Source: Meghimatium bilineatum (lineage: Eukaryota; Mollusca; Gastropoda; Stylommatophora; Philomycidae). Taken from it: a DNA stretch of 64,000 nucleotides. Positions 8,843 to 19,974 of this stretch are shown piece after piece. Position 1 is the stretch's first letter. Each line of letters starts with the position of its first letter. The stretch is from positions 27,241,661-27,305,660 of the forward strand of contig CM067309.1 of the NCBI GenBank assembly GCA_034231615.1, read 5' to 3'. Made by a program: the position numbers and the translations under genes. Below the pieces are notes generated by a model that was not told where the DNA came from, ran no database searches, and saw only the letters and a list, made by a program, of their open reading frames with translations.

Positions 8843-11356
8843 GGGACGAATTTTGCAAAGAGATCACACGCGAAAAGTCACTAAAATTGTTCTGGCGGTT
8901 ACACAAATCCATGAATGGTCTGACAAGACGCGTGACTATTGCCGATTTCCAGAGCGACGATACCGTCTGGCAGAAGACGGATGAGACAAAAGGTGCGGCA
9001 TTGCTGGCACACTACACCGCACAAATTGGTCAGAGAAATGTGGAGGCATATCAAGAAATCAGGAAAACGCTCACAGACACGTGTAAGAACTTGAGCATGG
9101 AAAACCATATGCTAATCACAGTTGAAGAAATCAGGAAGGCGCTGAAAAGTACAAAAAATACAGCACCAGGGCCAGATGGCATTAGATACGATGACATTAG
9201 TCGAAGAACGGATGAGGAGTTGGGAGAGTTGGCGGACATGTTCAATAATAGCCTTCTAAAGGGCACAGTGAAAGAAGACTGGTTGCACAGCTATTTAGTT
9301 CCACTACACAAACCTGGGAAGGACCACACCAGGATACATGGCTACAGAATAATAACTATGCAGAATACGATTGGCAAGCTTTTGGAAAAAATTGTGGCCC
9401 GGAAGGTATCGTGTTATCTTGAAAGAAATAAGTGTTTACCAACATTGTTAGGAGGATATCGTCGAGGAAAGAAGACATGGCAGAATGCAGCCATATTTGC
9501 GCAGGATGTTTTTGAGGGGTTCGTTTCGCGCATGGAGACATGTGCGGTCGCAATAGACCTTGAGGATGCGTACAATAGGGTGTCCTTGGATATCTTGATG
9601 CACCAGCTGTTAAATCTTGCAGTTAATCCTTTTGTCGTGCGTTGGGTTGGCGCCGCCCTGATGCACAGGGTTGTAGTTCTTAAGTGTGGTAACTGGATAT
9701 CTACACCAACGGTTATTAGCCCTGGCCTGCCACAGGGATCGCCTCTATCTCCTGTACTTTTCAATGTATACACAGTAAATATCGCTGGCAATCAAATCAC
9801 AGGTGTTGGCAGAACGATGTCATATGCCGATGATATCCTGGTGTATAGACAGGGCAGAAATCGAGAAGAGTGCGTCGTGGAACTACAGAAGGAGCTGGAC
9901 AGACTGACAAATTGGTGTCGAGATACGGGAGCAGTGGTTAATCCGTCTAAGGCATTCGTGACGTGGTTTTCCTTGAACAATCACATGGTAAAGACACCCA
10001 TGCCACAAGTTTCGTTGTCCGGGAAAAGTTTAGAAAGAACTAGCACAATGAGATATCTGGGTGTGTTTTTTGACAGAAGCCTGAGTTTCAAGGAACATGT
10101 TGACCAAATTATCATAAGGGCAGGCAAAGGCTTAGCAGCAATGAAGGTTATGGCTGCTGCGCAGTGTGAGCAGAGATTGTTATTTCTTTTGTACCAGGGT
10201 TTGGTTGTGGCTGTGGTGGAATATGCACTGGCAATTCTGACTCTTAGCCAAACTCAGATCAAAAGACTGGATAGAGTCCAGAATGCAGCAATGCGTATCA
10301 TTCTGGGATGCACAAGAGACACATCGACAAGAGCTATGCGATACCTACTTGACTGCCCAACAGCTGAGCATAGATTACAGTATTGCCGTGCACGGGCGTA
10401 CCTTCAAATACATGCAGATAAGGAACACCCGTTGCATTCCGAAATACAGAAAGTTAAAGGCAGCAGACTCAAGAGAGGAAGGTCGTGGATGGGGCGTGCT
10501 GAGGATGTAATACAAAGCGTGTGCAGATTGCAGGATGTGGCAGCTGGTGCGGAATGGATAGGTCTACCCACAGATTTCGAAACTTGTTTGAGAGTAGTAA
10601 TATCACTTAGCAGGGAATGCAGAGAATGGTGTCCCACAGCTGTGGAGAAAGAAGTGCAGGCTTTAATCAGTGAGAATACCAAAGAGGGGGATGTGATTAT
10701 ATACACTGATGGATCTGTAATTAGGCATGTTCGCAGTGCTTGGGCCTTTACAGCTCAGTGTGCAGGTAAAACGATCAAGGAGGAAAGTGGTGCCTTTGCG
10801 CTCACTACGAGTAGTATGACCATGGAGATTATGGCGGTGACCAAGGCATTTGAGTGGCTACGCACACAGAAAGTAACGCAGGTCTGCATCTTGAGTGACT
10901 CTATGAGTATGATTAAGAAGGTACAAGTGGGTCTCCTTCGCGAACAGTGAAATGCGAGCTTGAAAGCGGTTACATTTATTTTCGTGCCGGGACATGTGGG
11001 CGTTCGAGGCAATGAAAGAGCGGATCAACTGGCATCGTGTGCGATTGTGGCAAAGGGCGATGGGGCAGTGGATCGGGCTGACGTTTTGAACTCCTTAAGA
11101 GATATAACACGCGAGAGTGAGACTAATGTGGATGATGATTCCTTTTCAATGGCTAGGATTAAAGATCAGGGATTGAGATGCGGTGTTGCTAGAGGTGAAC
11201 ATTTTGGAGGGCGCAGAAGAATGATGGTCAACCAGCATAGGACCGGTACTGTCAGCAGAAGTGTGATGGCGGATACACTCAAGGAGAGATCGGAGCAACT
11301 ATGGATGTGTCCAGTTTGCAGTGATGATGATCCGACGACTAACTAACTAACTAACT
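8843..11356 (+). mobile_element. I/Nimb-type LINE copy 1, nearly intact, 5'-truncated
   Basis: Non-LTR retrotransposon with RT and RNase H, ending in an (acta)n tail at about 11336-11357. It is inserted in the leader of PLE copy 3: the leader sequence is interrupted at 8842 and resumes at 11357 in the same orientation. Three more fragments of this family lie at 19.98, 46.54 and 58.30 kb, and an old relative at 30.1 kb. The endonuclease/ORF1 part is missing. Confidence 0.85.
8887..11346 (+). pseudogene. I-type LINE polyprotein: RT + RNase H (single in-frame stop)
   Basis: Reading frame of about 820 codons with one TGA at 10948-10950; the related copy near 20.6 kb has TGG (Trp) there. RT: APGPDGIRYD, LHKPGKDH, motif A AVAIDLEDAYNRV, LPQGSPLSPVLF, catalytic SYADDILVY near 9820. 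RNase H: IYTDGS near 10702, [21 protein letters not shown], and after the stop FVPGHVGVRGNERADQLA. The C-terminus has a Cys pair (WMCPVCSDDDP). The 5' part, including endonuclease, is absent, so the start at 8887 is only the first Met in the open frame. It is the best-preserved LINE frame in the window besides the RT at 34.6 kb. Confidence 0.85.
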
Positions 11357-11560
11357 AATGGCGTAGTGCCTAATGCTGTTAAAGTAGTGCTGCACCGAAT
11401 GCATGATGGTGGAAGATATAGATGAAAATGAAGTTAAACAAAATGCTAAAACATAAAAGAACGTGCTAGACGAGTAGTTGCAGTGGATATAAAATGGTAA
11501 TCAATAGAAGGTGGTACTGCTAGTAGAACATAATGGAAAATAATACTCACGTGGAAGACA
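11357..11560 (-). mobile_element. Continuation of PLE copy 3 leader after LINE insertion
   Basis: Complement of the leader at 6690-6882, picking up exactly where 8842 stops. It runs to the inverted junction with PLE copy 4 near 11560. Confidence 0.75.
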
Positions 11561-12850
11561 GGTAATAATCCGCCCTGCTGAACTGGTGCTCACACTCAAC
11601 TCTTTTGAATTCGATGGACATTTCTTCGATCAGATCAGTGGTGTGCCCATGGGCACTAAGATGGGGCCTAGCTATGCCTGTCTTTTCATGGGACATCTTG
11701 AACATCTAGTTTGGTCTACCTACGATGGCCCATTCCCATCTCTTTTCCACAGATACATTGATGATGGGATAGGCATTACTGACATGACAGAAGCAGAACC
11801 GTCTCACTTCATCAACAATTTCAACCCCGCTATTAAATTCACATTTCCACCACCTCTGTCCATTTCCTGGACATCATTGTCACTATTCATCCCCTATACC
11901 TCAGCACATCAGTCTACTACAAACCCACTGATGCACATGGCTTTCTGCTCTACACTTCTTCTCATTCTCCCGCCTGTCGTAACTCTCTACCTTACTCACA
12001 GCTTCTTCGCCTTCGTCGCTTATGTAGCGATGACGACAGTTTTGGTCCACAGCCACCTCAGGTCCTCTGCACCTGACCATTGTGGTACCGTGCGGTGCTC
12101 ACGTGGTCGTTGTTTCACATGTCCTTATGTGGTTCAGATGCGCTCCATCTCATTCCCCAAGGCCAGTTACTCCATCGATGAGGCCTTTACATGTGAATCC
12201 CGTAATGTTATTTACGTGATCATATGTAAACTCTGTGGTAAGCAATATATCAGTGAGACTGGCCTTAGACTGAGTGACCGCTTCTGTAACCACTTGCATG
12301 CTATCAAACACAGAACACCCACTCCTGTGGCCAATCACTTCAACGGCGATGGCCACCGTGGTGTCCTTGACATTCAGGTAACTGCCATCAGATCCTGCAC
12401 CACCGATGATAGATCTAGGTACGCCCTCGAAAATCGTCTCATTTTCGAGTTGGGTACCATCAAGCCATTTGGATTCAGTTCAGACCACTCTTTCGCTTAG
12501 TTCTCGGTCGTATTGGTCTTTGTTACGTCATCGTTGTGTTCCTCTCGTTCCACCTGTATTATCGTCTTTGTGTACTTCCTGTTCGTATGCTTCCGGTATC
12601 TATCTTACTACCACATTTCACTCGGATACGCATTCATTTCTACTTGTGGTTTTTTTATGTTTGTATGTTATGTCCGTATCTTGAAAAAGGCCTATTGGTC
12701 AGAAACGTCGACTTTGTCCTGTGTATTGTCATTTGTAGATTATATTCTGTGTTTTGTTTTGTTATATGTACCATATTTACATCCGCTAGTGATAGTGTGT
12801 AGTGTTTTAGTCGTCATTCAGTAGGACTTCATTACCTGTCTTCCACGTGA
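11560..12850 (+). mobile_element. Penelope-like element copy 4 (inverted counterpart of copy 2)
   Basis: Plus-strand mirror of 5110-6690, including the 3' UTR and the 3' end cctgtcttccacgtgagtatta near 12836-12857, again followed by the complement of the RTE tail. It has an internal deletion of roughly 290 bp near 12041-12045 relative to copy 2. Confidence 0.85.
11586..12500 (+). pseudogene. PLE RT / GIY-YIG, copy 4, internally deleted
   Basis: RT motif B (QISGVPMGTKMGP) and RYIDD near 11750 are present. The frame then shifts near 11850, and about 290 bp encoding the thumb are missing near 12041. The GIY-YIG region follows as IYVIICKLCGKQYISETG: the Gly of YIG is Ser here, unlike copies 1 and 2. 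The frame is open only because the frameshift and deletion happen to restore phase; it is a dead remnant. Confidence 0.8.
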
Positions 12851-12869
12851 GTATTATTAATGTACACAT

Positions 12870-14052
12870 TATCATCATCATCAAGTGCCGTCTCCGCAAC
12901 GAAGGTTGGCTGCAACGTATCTCCAACATCTCCTGTCTCTTGTCTTGGTGGTGCACTCTGCTAGACTGTAACCTGTCCATCGTGTAATGTTACTCTCCCA
13001 CTTGTATCTCTGCCTACCTCTTGCTCGCTTCCCTTTGACTTTACCCTCAAGTAAGGTCTTCAATAGGGTGTCATGTCTTTTAATGTGTCCAAAGTATTTT
13101 TATTTGCCTGATCTTTTAGTAGAAATCTTTTTTGAGGTTAGATCTGATCTTTTTTGAGAAATTAGTAGTTCTTTCTTCATATTAAGTGTCTTTAGCACCT
13201 CTTTATTTGTTTTCTTCTCTTTCCATGATGTTCTCCCTATTCTTCTATATACCCACATCTCAAAGGCATCAATTTTGTCTTTTAATTGTTTATTTAGTGT
13301 CCATGTTTTTGAGCCATACATTAATATGGAATAGATGTAGCATTTTATAATTCTCATTTTTAACTTGTTTGTAATTTGTTTAGATATTAATAATTTCCTC
13401 ATGTCATTGAAGGTACTTTTAGCCATTCCTATTCTCCTTCTAACTTCTGTTTCACATCTGCCATCATTTGTGACTATGTGTCCAAGATATTGATACTGTT
13501 TTACTTGTTGTAGTTTCTCTCCCTGTATGTTTATGTTTACCTCCTGTTCTTCTGTGTCTTTGCTGATTATCATGGTTTTTGTTTTTTGAATGTTTATATC
13601 AAGTCCATATTCATTACTTGATTTATTGACTTGATCTATTAGTCTTTGTAGTTCATGTTCACTTTCTGCTAAAAGAACAGTGTCATCTGCATATCTAATG
13701 TTTTTCATTATTTTCCCATTGATCTTGAGTCCTGGTATTTCTTCTATATTTTTAAAGATATTCTCTGTGTAGATATTAAATAGGCTTGGTGATAAAATGC
13801 ATCCTTACTTGTCTTACCCCTCTTCTTATTTCTATGTATGGAGAGTAGCTGTTTTCACACCTTATTGATGCAGTTTGTTCCCAATATATATTTCTAATCA
13901 GCCTGATGTCTTTTCCATCTATGCCTATTTCTTGAAGACATTTGATTAATTTTTCATGTTGGACTCTGTCAAAGGCCTTGCTGTAGTCTATGAAGCAAAT
14001 ATAGATACTTTTATGGACTTCTATATATTTATCTATCACTAGCCGGATACTC
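12870..14052 (-). mobile_element. RTE-type LINE copy A' (mirror of copy A)
   Basis: Minus-strand RT palm to C-terminus; YADD is preserved near 13690 (frame 13100-13708). It shares the insertion near motif B with copy A, confirming that the two arms derive from one sequence. It adds a private local duplication near 13105-13150 that disrupts the C-terminal frame. Confidence 0.85.
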
Positions 14053-14680
14053 AGTTGTACACATAGGAAAGGAAAAAGACGGAAAGAAGAATATCTAGGA
14101 CCATTTGGTAATAGAATGAACAAGAAAAACGACAATGGATATAGACTGTTAGAACCATGCAACCAATACAACTTATTCATTTTGTCTTATCCATGTGCGC
14201 CACTAGGCGTCATGGGGAGCCGAAGTCTTCTGTTATTAGCTAACTGTGATGCGACTGCTATAGTGCAGCCCTGGTGTTCTAGTACTTCTATGTCATCTAT
14301 CCATCTTTGTCTGGGTCTTCCCCTGTTTCTGTTTTCAGATGATCTTTTATTGAATGCTGTCAATGGAATACGTTCTGGTTCCATTCTGATTAGGTGGCCG
14401 AACCATTTGATCTTTTGTATAACAAATAATAATAAGACCCATAATCCGTCACGGTCTTAGAAGTACCACATTGGATACATCAGCACAAAAAAGCTCTCTA
14501 AACAACTCTAACCTCAGTCATCTAACCACAGAGTGTAGAAAAATCACATCAGGACCATTTCTTAATGTTATCAATCCAAGATTTTCTGTCCTCTTCTCCT
14601 ACTACTCTTGGCTGTTACGTGCGAAATAATTTTAGAAAGCGTGTGTTTCGTTACTTGTCCAATCCAAACAATCTTACGTC
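14053..14680. mobile_element. Mirror of the LINE fragments at 3.33-3.96 kb
   Basis: In order: endonuclease fragment on plus (14053-14180), LINE C-terminal fragment on minus (14187-14415, ending TPSGAHG), and the second LINE 3' remnant on minus (to about 14680). All match the left arm in inverse orientation. Confidence 0.7.
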
Positions 14681-15158
14681 ATTTCACCATTGCCAAAATT
14701 GGTTCTTGATAAAAAATAAATTTTTGTGTGGTTCTTTTTCAAACTCTCACTGAATCTCTCACTGTGCTGGTAAACTGATGGTGCTATTGTTATTGTAATT
14801 TCTAAATATATTAAAAGGCTCAAAAGGTGTAGAGGATTGACATTAATGTATTCGGACTTCCACATTTGTACATCACACCTCTCAACAGGGTGGCACGATA
14901 CCATAATAGTACCACTCATGGGGCGTTATTTCGTAACACCCAGAAAATTGCATTTGTAAACAATGTCAGGGATTAGACCCAAGAATTCTTGAGCACAAGG
15001 CAAATGACAATCACTATGTCAGGAAAATCTCCGTCTAATATGCTAAATCAGGGCAAGGGCACTATTAAGTATATAAAGAGTTAGTTAACACAATTTCAAT
15101 ACAAAGATCTATTACAATTTAACATGTATTTTTTAACATAGATTTGTGATTCCTGTAT
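14681..15158. other. No recognisable gene; part of the right inverted arm
   Basis: Mirror of 2862-3329. AT-rich with short frames only. Confidence 0.5.
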
Positions 15159-16265
15159 TTAACCTTTACGACTCTGCGGTCGCAATAATGCGCCTATGAG
15201 AACAGCTCCATTGTGCCTGCAGGCGCAATCCCGCTACATAGGATATCGCCCGATTCCCGAACTTCACAAAGTAATGATCCCGTGACGTATAAAACACGAC
15301 AAACGACGCTAGGAATATGTCGCAGTTTAAAGGTCAAGTTACTTTACTCATTACGACTGCAAGAAGAGAGAAAACCGGCTGGTTTTGTCAGCGAATTTCT
15401 GGAACGACGTTGGCCATATTTTAGCCATATTTTACTATCAAATTGAGTACCGCGTGGCATGGCTAAGTGATCGTGAATACATGTTTTAATTGTTGTTTTT
15501 TATGTTTAATATGTTGTTATTTGATAAGAATGTTTGTGTAGTCGCTCAAAAACACAAAAATAATATGTATCAGGGGTGCCACGTGTGTGCTTAGACAATA
15601 ATTACGCTGCGTGTCGGGCTAGACCTAGTGTTTACCGGACGGACGTTATATGCGATTTCTTATAAACTACATGTTTTAATTGTTGTTTTTTTGTGTTTAA
15701 TATGTTGTTATTTGATAAGAATGTTTGTGTAGTCGTTCAAAAACACATTAATAATATGTATCAGGGGTGCCACGTGAGTGCATAGACAATAATTACGCTG
15801 CGTGTCGGGATAGACCTAGTGTTTACCGGGCGGACGTTATATGCAATTTCTTCACATTTATTAGTTTTTTTAGTTCATCTTATACTAGTTTTGATATAAA
15901 ACAATATATATACAATAAGTATAGGTATTTATGAGGATTTTATCAATGATTCCACACATTGCTCAAGTATTAAGGTCGTCAAGAAGTTACATGTGCAATT
16001 TGAAAATTGCGTTTTGCGATTTCCCCCCGAATATTCAACTTCACAACTTGCTCACAACTGTCATATCATACATACAGCAACAACAAAAACATGACTATAT
16101 TCACTATTCACTCCTTTATTTAGATATGCAAAAATTATTTTGATATCTTTTAAAATAAAAAAGTTATCACGTTTTCAAAACACATCAATAACGAAAATTT
16201 TCCAAAAAAGAATTCAGGCACAAGGGGATGTTTCTTAATTTTTAATTCAGGGCCCTAAAGGTTAA
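15159..16265. mobile_element. TTAA-flanked piggyBac-like non-autonomous element
   Basis: It starts TTAACCTTTACGACTCTGCG at 15159 and ends in the complement of TTAACCTTTAGGGCCCTG at 16265. TTAA target sites and short matching termini are the piggyBac pattern. There is no transposase frame. It contains a tandem pair of about 190 bp. The right inverted arm ends inside it at 15370. Confidence 0.6.
15479..15858. repeat. Tandem duplication, two units of about 190 bp
   Basis: Units 15479-15668 and 15669-15858 both start acatgttttaattgttg and end near ggacgttatatgc; they differ at roughly a dozen positions by eye. Confidence 0.9.
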
Positions 16266-16489
16266 TAATTATAATTTTTAAATATAACTTGCACTGTAAG
16301 GTTTGAACAGGAATTTTTTGGGTGTTCCATACATTGTTCATTCATTTCGATGAATAAATTAAACTGCACTTTTTTCCATCCATTTTTTGTGTACTAACCC
16401 AAATTCTTTTATGAATATTTCTTTCTTAACCAGATCACAATTAGAGTCGGTGAGCGTAGCTGTTATTACTTGCAGTCGCTTTTCAAAAC

Positions 16490-16845
16490 TTGTGTCGTTG
16501 CGATCGATATGACATTTTTGTTTGTTTGCTGGGTCTATTAGAAACCATCACCATTGCGTAGATCCGTGGTTTAGCTTGTTTTATGTTTTAATCGAAGCAA
16601 TCGGACGTAAGACTGATTTATTACAATTGTTTTTAAATTAGCAGTTTTAACCGATTTTCCAGGCACTGCTGGCGTTTTTTTTTACTTGTGGTGTCATTGT
16701 GATCGATATTACATTTTTAATTTGCTCTGGGTCTAATAGAAACCATGACCATTACGTAGATCCGTGGTTTAGCTTCCTGTTTTAATTGAAGCAATCAGAC
16801 GTAAGATTTATTTATTACGATTTTTAAAAAATTAGCGAATTATTA
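16490..16845. repeat. Imperfect direct duplication, units of about 160-195 bp
   Basis: The unit gatcgatat..acattttt..gggtcta.tagaaaccat..ccatt.cgtagatccgtggtttagct occurs at 16490-16683 and 16684-16845. It is more diverged than the 190-bp tandem to its left. Confidence 0.8.
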
Positions 16846-16849
16846 GACC

Positions 16850-17710
16850 TAGTTTTGGAAATTAAAGATATTATTCATATGTACACTGATGACGACAGCC
16901 GTAGTAATGATGGAAATATGCACGATGTAGGTAATTTGCGTATCAAATATAATGTCGAAAGTGACAGTGATGTTCCTTGTTAGATAGGCCTAATATTTCC
17001 GACAAAGAGATGGACATACGTGGTACTAATTGTGACATTGCAAATTTCGCCATAGTGATGTAGTTTTTCGAGTAGAAGTTGAGTTTTGTAAAAAATGTTG
17101 GGTCTGTATATAATCTTGATGAGATTGCCACACGTTATGAATACTTTAGCATCATTTTCAACGATAAGTTTATCAATTTGCAGCCGATCGGACAAATTTG
17201 TATGTAAAATAACACAAAGAACAAGCAAGGAAAGAGGACACGTTCTGAACATCAGCAACCGCCATTGAAATAAAACGTCATTTTTAAAATTTATATTATG
17301 ATGGATCTGTGTATTCTGTTTGAGCATGGCATGTACTGGAGTACAGATGACAGGTTCAACGTTTTGGGCATCTCACCCTGTTTGGGAAAAAGGGGATTTC
17401 AGAATATATCTCAATATTTTCGTCTCAATATGACTCCTCTACTCAACAACCCAAAGGTAAAAAAAATATTTTCGCCACATTATGTCTAGTTTGGCAGTTT
17501 ATTATTTAAAACATAAATGTATTAAATTATCTTTGATATAGGTTTATGCAAGACTATTCATTTTTCTGTTGATCTGCCAAGTCTGAGTGTGATATGATGA
17601 ATAATTTGAAAGAAAATGCAATTTTATCATCATCATATCCATAATTTGGAGTTGTGCCCCTTGCCTTAGGGATCGACAGTTGGGAAATTTCATAGCGGTG
17701 AAAGGGTTAA
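16850..17710 (+). pseudogene. piggyBac transposase remnant
   Basis: Broken plus frames match the piggyBac N-terminal half: an acidic start (TDDDSRSNDG..VGNL..KYNVESDSDVP) at about 16880-16980, then, after divergence, MYWSTDDRFNVLGISPC..RGFQNISQYF at about 17328-17430, which matches the family's YWS-D-F...RF--I--Y pattern. The right end is GGGTTAA at 17704-17710, and its complement start (TTAACCCTTTCACCGCTATG) resembles the element at 36600. It lies in the host-gene intron just 22 bp beyond the exon e donor. Stops and frameshifts throughout; the catalytic core is not visible. Confidence 0.75.
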
Positions 17711-17731
17711 TAACTAAACACACTGCCTTAC

Positions 17732-17873
17732 CAGTGAGAAGTTCACACTCTACAAGTGCTGATTGGAGGTGTGAACTCAAGATCTTATACTTCGTTACTG
17801 CTTTTTTACTGTCTGATTTACTTGTTCGCCCAATCATTTCTTCATCCTTCATAAAACGTGGACGTAAAACCAT
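17732..17873 (-). CDS. RPUSD4-like: Host gene exon e: RluA-type pseudouridine synthase (RPUSD4/RPUSD3-like)
   Basis: Minus-strand exon of 142 bp: acceptor tgtcctag at its right edge, donor ctg|gtaagg at its left. It starts in phase 0 (ATG GTT TTA ..) and ends in phase 1. It encodes MVLRPRF, then KKAVTKYKILSSHLQSALVE and CELLTG. The AVT.Y.(I/V)LSS.L.SALVE stretch closely resembles RPUSD4 just before its conserved TG-KHQxRVH motif, which must lie on the next exon to the left and was not found. It follows exon d (26890-27043) across a 9.0-kb intron. RluA-family enzymes isomerise uridine to pseudouridine; RPUSD4 acts in mitochondria. Similarity is judged by reading, not by search. Confidence 0.85.
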
Positions 17874-18000
17874 CTAGGACATAAATAAATATGAGTTAGT
17901 TAATTTATTTTGAACCAAAGATGGTACACAGGGCAGAAGTCATTCTCTCCATTTTGAGCACCCTGCTGCAAGTTGCCATAAATCTAATATGTATTGGTTT

Positions 18001-18002
<2 letters not shown>
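17874..18002. other. Intron start; no feature
   Basis: Upstream (on the minus strand) of exon e; AT-rich, nothing recognised. Confidence 0.5.
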
Positions 18003-18073
<71 letters not shown>

Positions 18074-18107
18074 ATAATATGTATTGGTTTCCTATATGTA
18101 TTGGTTT

Positions 18108-18154
<47 letters not shown>

Positions 18155-18214
18155 ATAATATGTATTGGTTTCCTATATGTATTGGTTTCCTATATATATA
18201 TATATATATATATA
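18003..18214. repeat. TA microsatellite interspersed with duplicated 20-mers
   Basis: Three (ta)n tracts (about 68, 40 and 24 bp) separated by the spacer aataataatatgtattggtttcc..., itself duplicated with a gtattggtttcctatat unit. Frames reading Tyr-Ile repeats here are microsatellite artefacts. Confidence 0.95.
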
Positions 18215-19590
18215 AAATCATTAAAAGCAGAAAATGCAGCAAAGAATGGAAACAGCAAAACATTACATCATATAATCAAGCAATTATGTAACACAACAGT
18301 CACAACAAACAACGTACCCATCAAAAATAAAAATGGAAAACTACTATCAACAACCCACGACCAAACAAAGAGGTGGGCAGAACACTTTAATGAACTATTA
18401 AATAGACCTCAACCAACAGCTACTCCAGACTTTGTCAATGACACACAAAGGACAACCATGCCAGAATCATGTGAAATTTTCTCTATCACCGAATTAAAAT
18501 ATGCTATCCATAAACTAAGAAATAACAAAGCTGCTGGTGTTGACGAAATAACAAGTGAGATGCTTAAAGCTTCTGATGATAACACACTACAAAACTTGCT
18601 GTCTCTTATGAATGATGTCTGGTGCAATGAAAATCCACCTCATCAATGGAAAGACGGTATCATCATCAAACTCCCCGCAAAAGGCTCAGACTGCAACAAA
18701 TGGCGGGGTATCACCCTATTATCAGTCATAGGCAAGGTCTTCCTAAGCATCATCTTGGAAAGATTAAAGAATGCTGTTGATAAACTACTCAGAGAAGAAC
18801 AAGCAGGCTTTAGATCAGCTCGCTCCTGCACAGACAACATATTTTCTCTTCGCATCATCATTGAAAAATCACTCGAATTTCAATCCCCGCTCATAATCAA
18901 CTTTGTTGACTTCGAAAAAGCATTTGATAGTCTTCATCGGCCTATGTGTGATTAAAAGTGAACAATTTTACATATTTAGGCACCAATCTAGCATTGGACT
19001 CATCAAAAGAAATTTTACACTGTATTACCCTTGCAGCGGCAGTGCGTTCAATAAACTACGCAAAATCTGGACGTCAAACACACCAAGAAACACCACAAAA
19101 CTCAAGTTGTTTAACTCCAACATCATCCCTATTCTATCATATGGGTGCGAAAGTTGGAAAGCCACAAAAGCTACAGATAAGAGACTTGACTCCTTTGAAA
19201 ACAAATGCCTACGTACCATTCTGAATGTTAAGTGGAGTGACTTTAAATCTAACACTACTATAAGAGAGGAAAGCAAACAAACGTATATATTTTCCTTCAT
19301 TAGACAAAGGCATTGGACTTACATTGGCCATGTTCTCAGAATGAACAGCCTAAGAATTCCCCAGCAGTCACTATATTGGGTGCCACTTGGAGTAAGAAGA
19401 AAAGGGAGACCTAGAGAAACTCTACGAAGAACCATTAATAGAGAAGGCATGTCAATGAACCTAAACAACACGCAACAATTGAAAGACCTGGCAACACAAA
19501 GACAGAAATGGAAAGATATGGTTTCTGCCCTATGTGCCGCCTATGGCCCTGGAGGAACATAACATAACATAACATATAGATATATATGTA
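18215..19590 (+). mobile_element. LINE (AP/RT type) with internal deletion and (ataac)n tail
   Basis: Two joined RT parts. 18215-18955: NKAAGVDEITSEMLK, WRGITLLSVIGK, EEQAGFRSARSCTDNI, motif A FVDFEKAFDSLHRP. At about 18950 the frame jumps to FTYLG, so the palm with the YADD box has been deleted. 18950-19562: LSYGCESWKATKATDKRLDSFENK, RRKGRPRETLRRT, ending ALCAAYGPGGT-stop. The tail is ggaacataacataacataacat at 19552-19575. The 5' end lies in the TA microsatellite. The fragment at 59.6-60.5 kb is a related family member. Confidence 0.8.
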
Positions 19591-19974
19591 CCAGATGACA
19601 AGGAAAGGAAGAGAAACTGTAGAACAATCATCTAAAAGGGTATGATTATCAAAAACTACACAAGTTTCTGCCCTATGCCTCGTAATCAGCGCTGAAGGCA
19701 CAAAGATATATATCAACACTTTCACTGCCATGGATGACTTTTGTCATCAGAACACAATCCCAGTCACTGCCACAGATGATGTTTGTCATCTGTTAATATG
19801 ATAATTTTCTTGCGGAATTTTGCTGACTTGTTTTATTTATTGTGAGACTTTCCGTTTATTATAAATATAATTCAAAAATGGCGGAGCAAGTTATTAGATC
19901 AATTCAACATGATTATTGAAAATGTAATGATGTTATTGTGGTTTTCAACAAACACTTCAAAATATATAGAAAGA
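19591..19974. other. Degenerate LINE 3' remnant, then unassigned sequence
   Basis: 19590-19710 has a weak KERKR..CRTII..SALC pattern reminiscent of a LINE C-terminus, also seen at 49.8 kb. 19711-19974 holds nothing I recognise. Confidence 0.35.

Larger units (their letters stand above)
11357..15370. repeat. Right arm of large near-palindrome (outer part)
   Basis: Reverse complement of 2642-6882 in the same order. The inner part of the arm (8461-8842) is separated from it by the I-type LINE. Discounting that LINE, the loop is only about 1.2 kb (7251-8460). Sampled stretches differ by only a few bases per hundred. Confidence 0.85.

Noticed and set aside
12660..12725. Calling the recurrent 3' motif an active hammerhead ribozyme
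   Set aside because: The gaaac box and a small stem are there, but the CUGANGA box is altered and no stem III or closing stem I is evident. Kept only as a finding to test.
17921..18300. Long frames rich in Tyr-Ile repeats (also at 20.7-20.9 and 51.3-51.45 kb)
   Set aside because: These are translations of (TA)n and (CA/TA)n microsatellites, not proteins.
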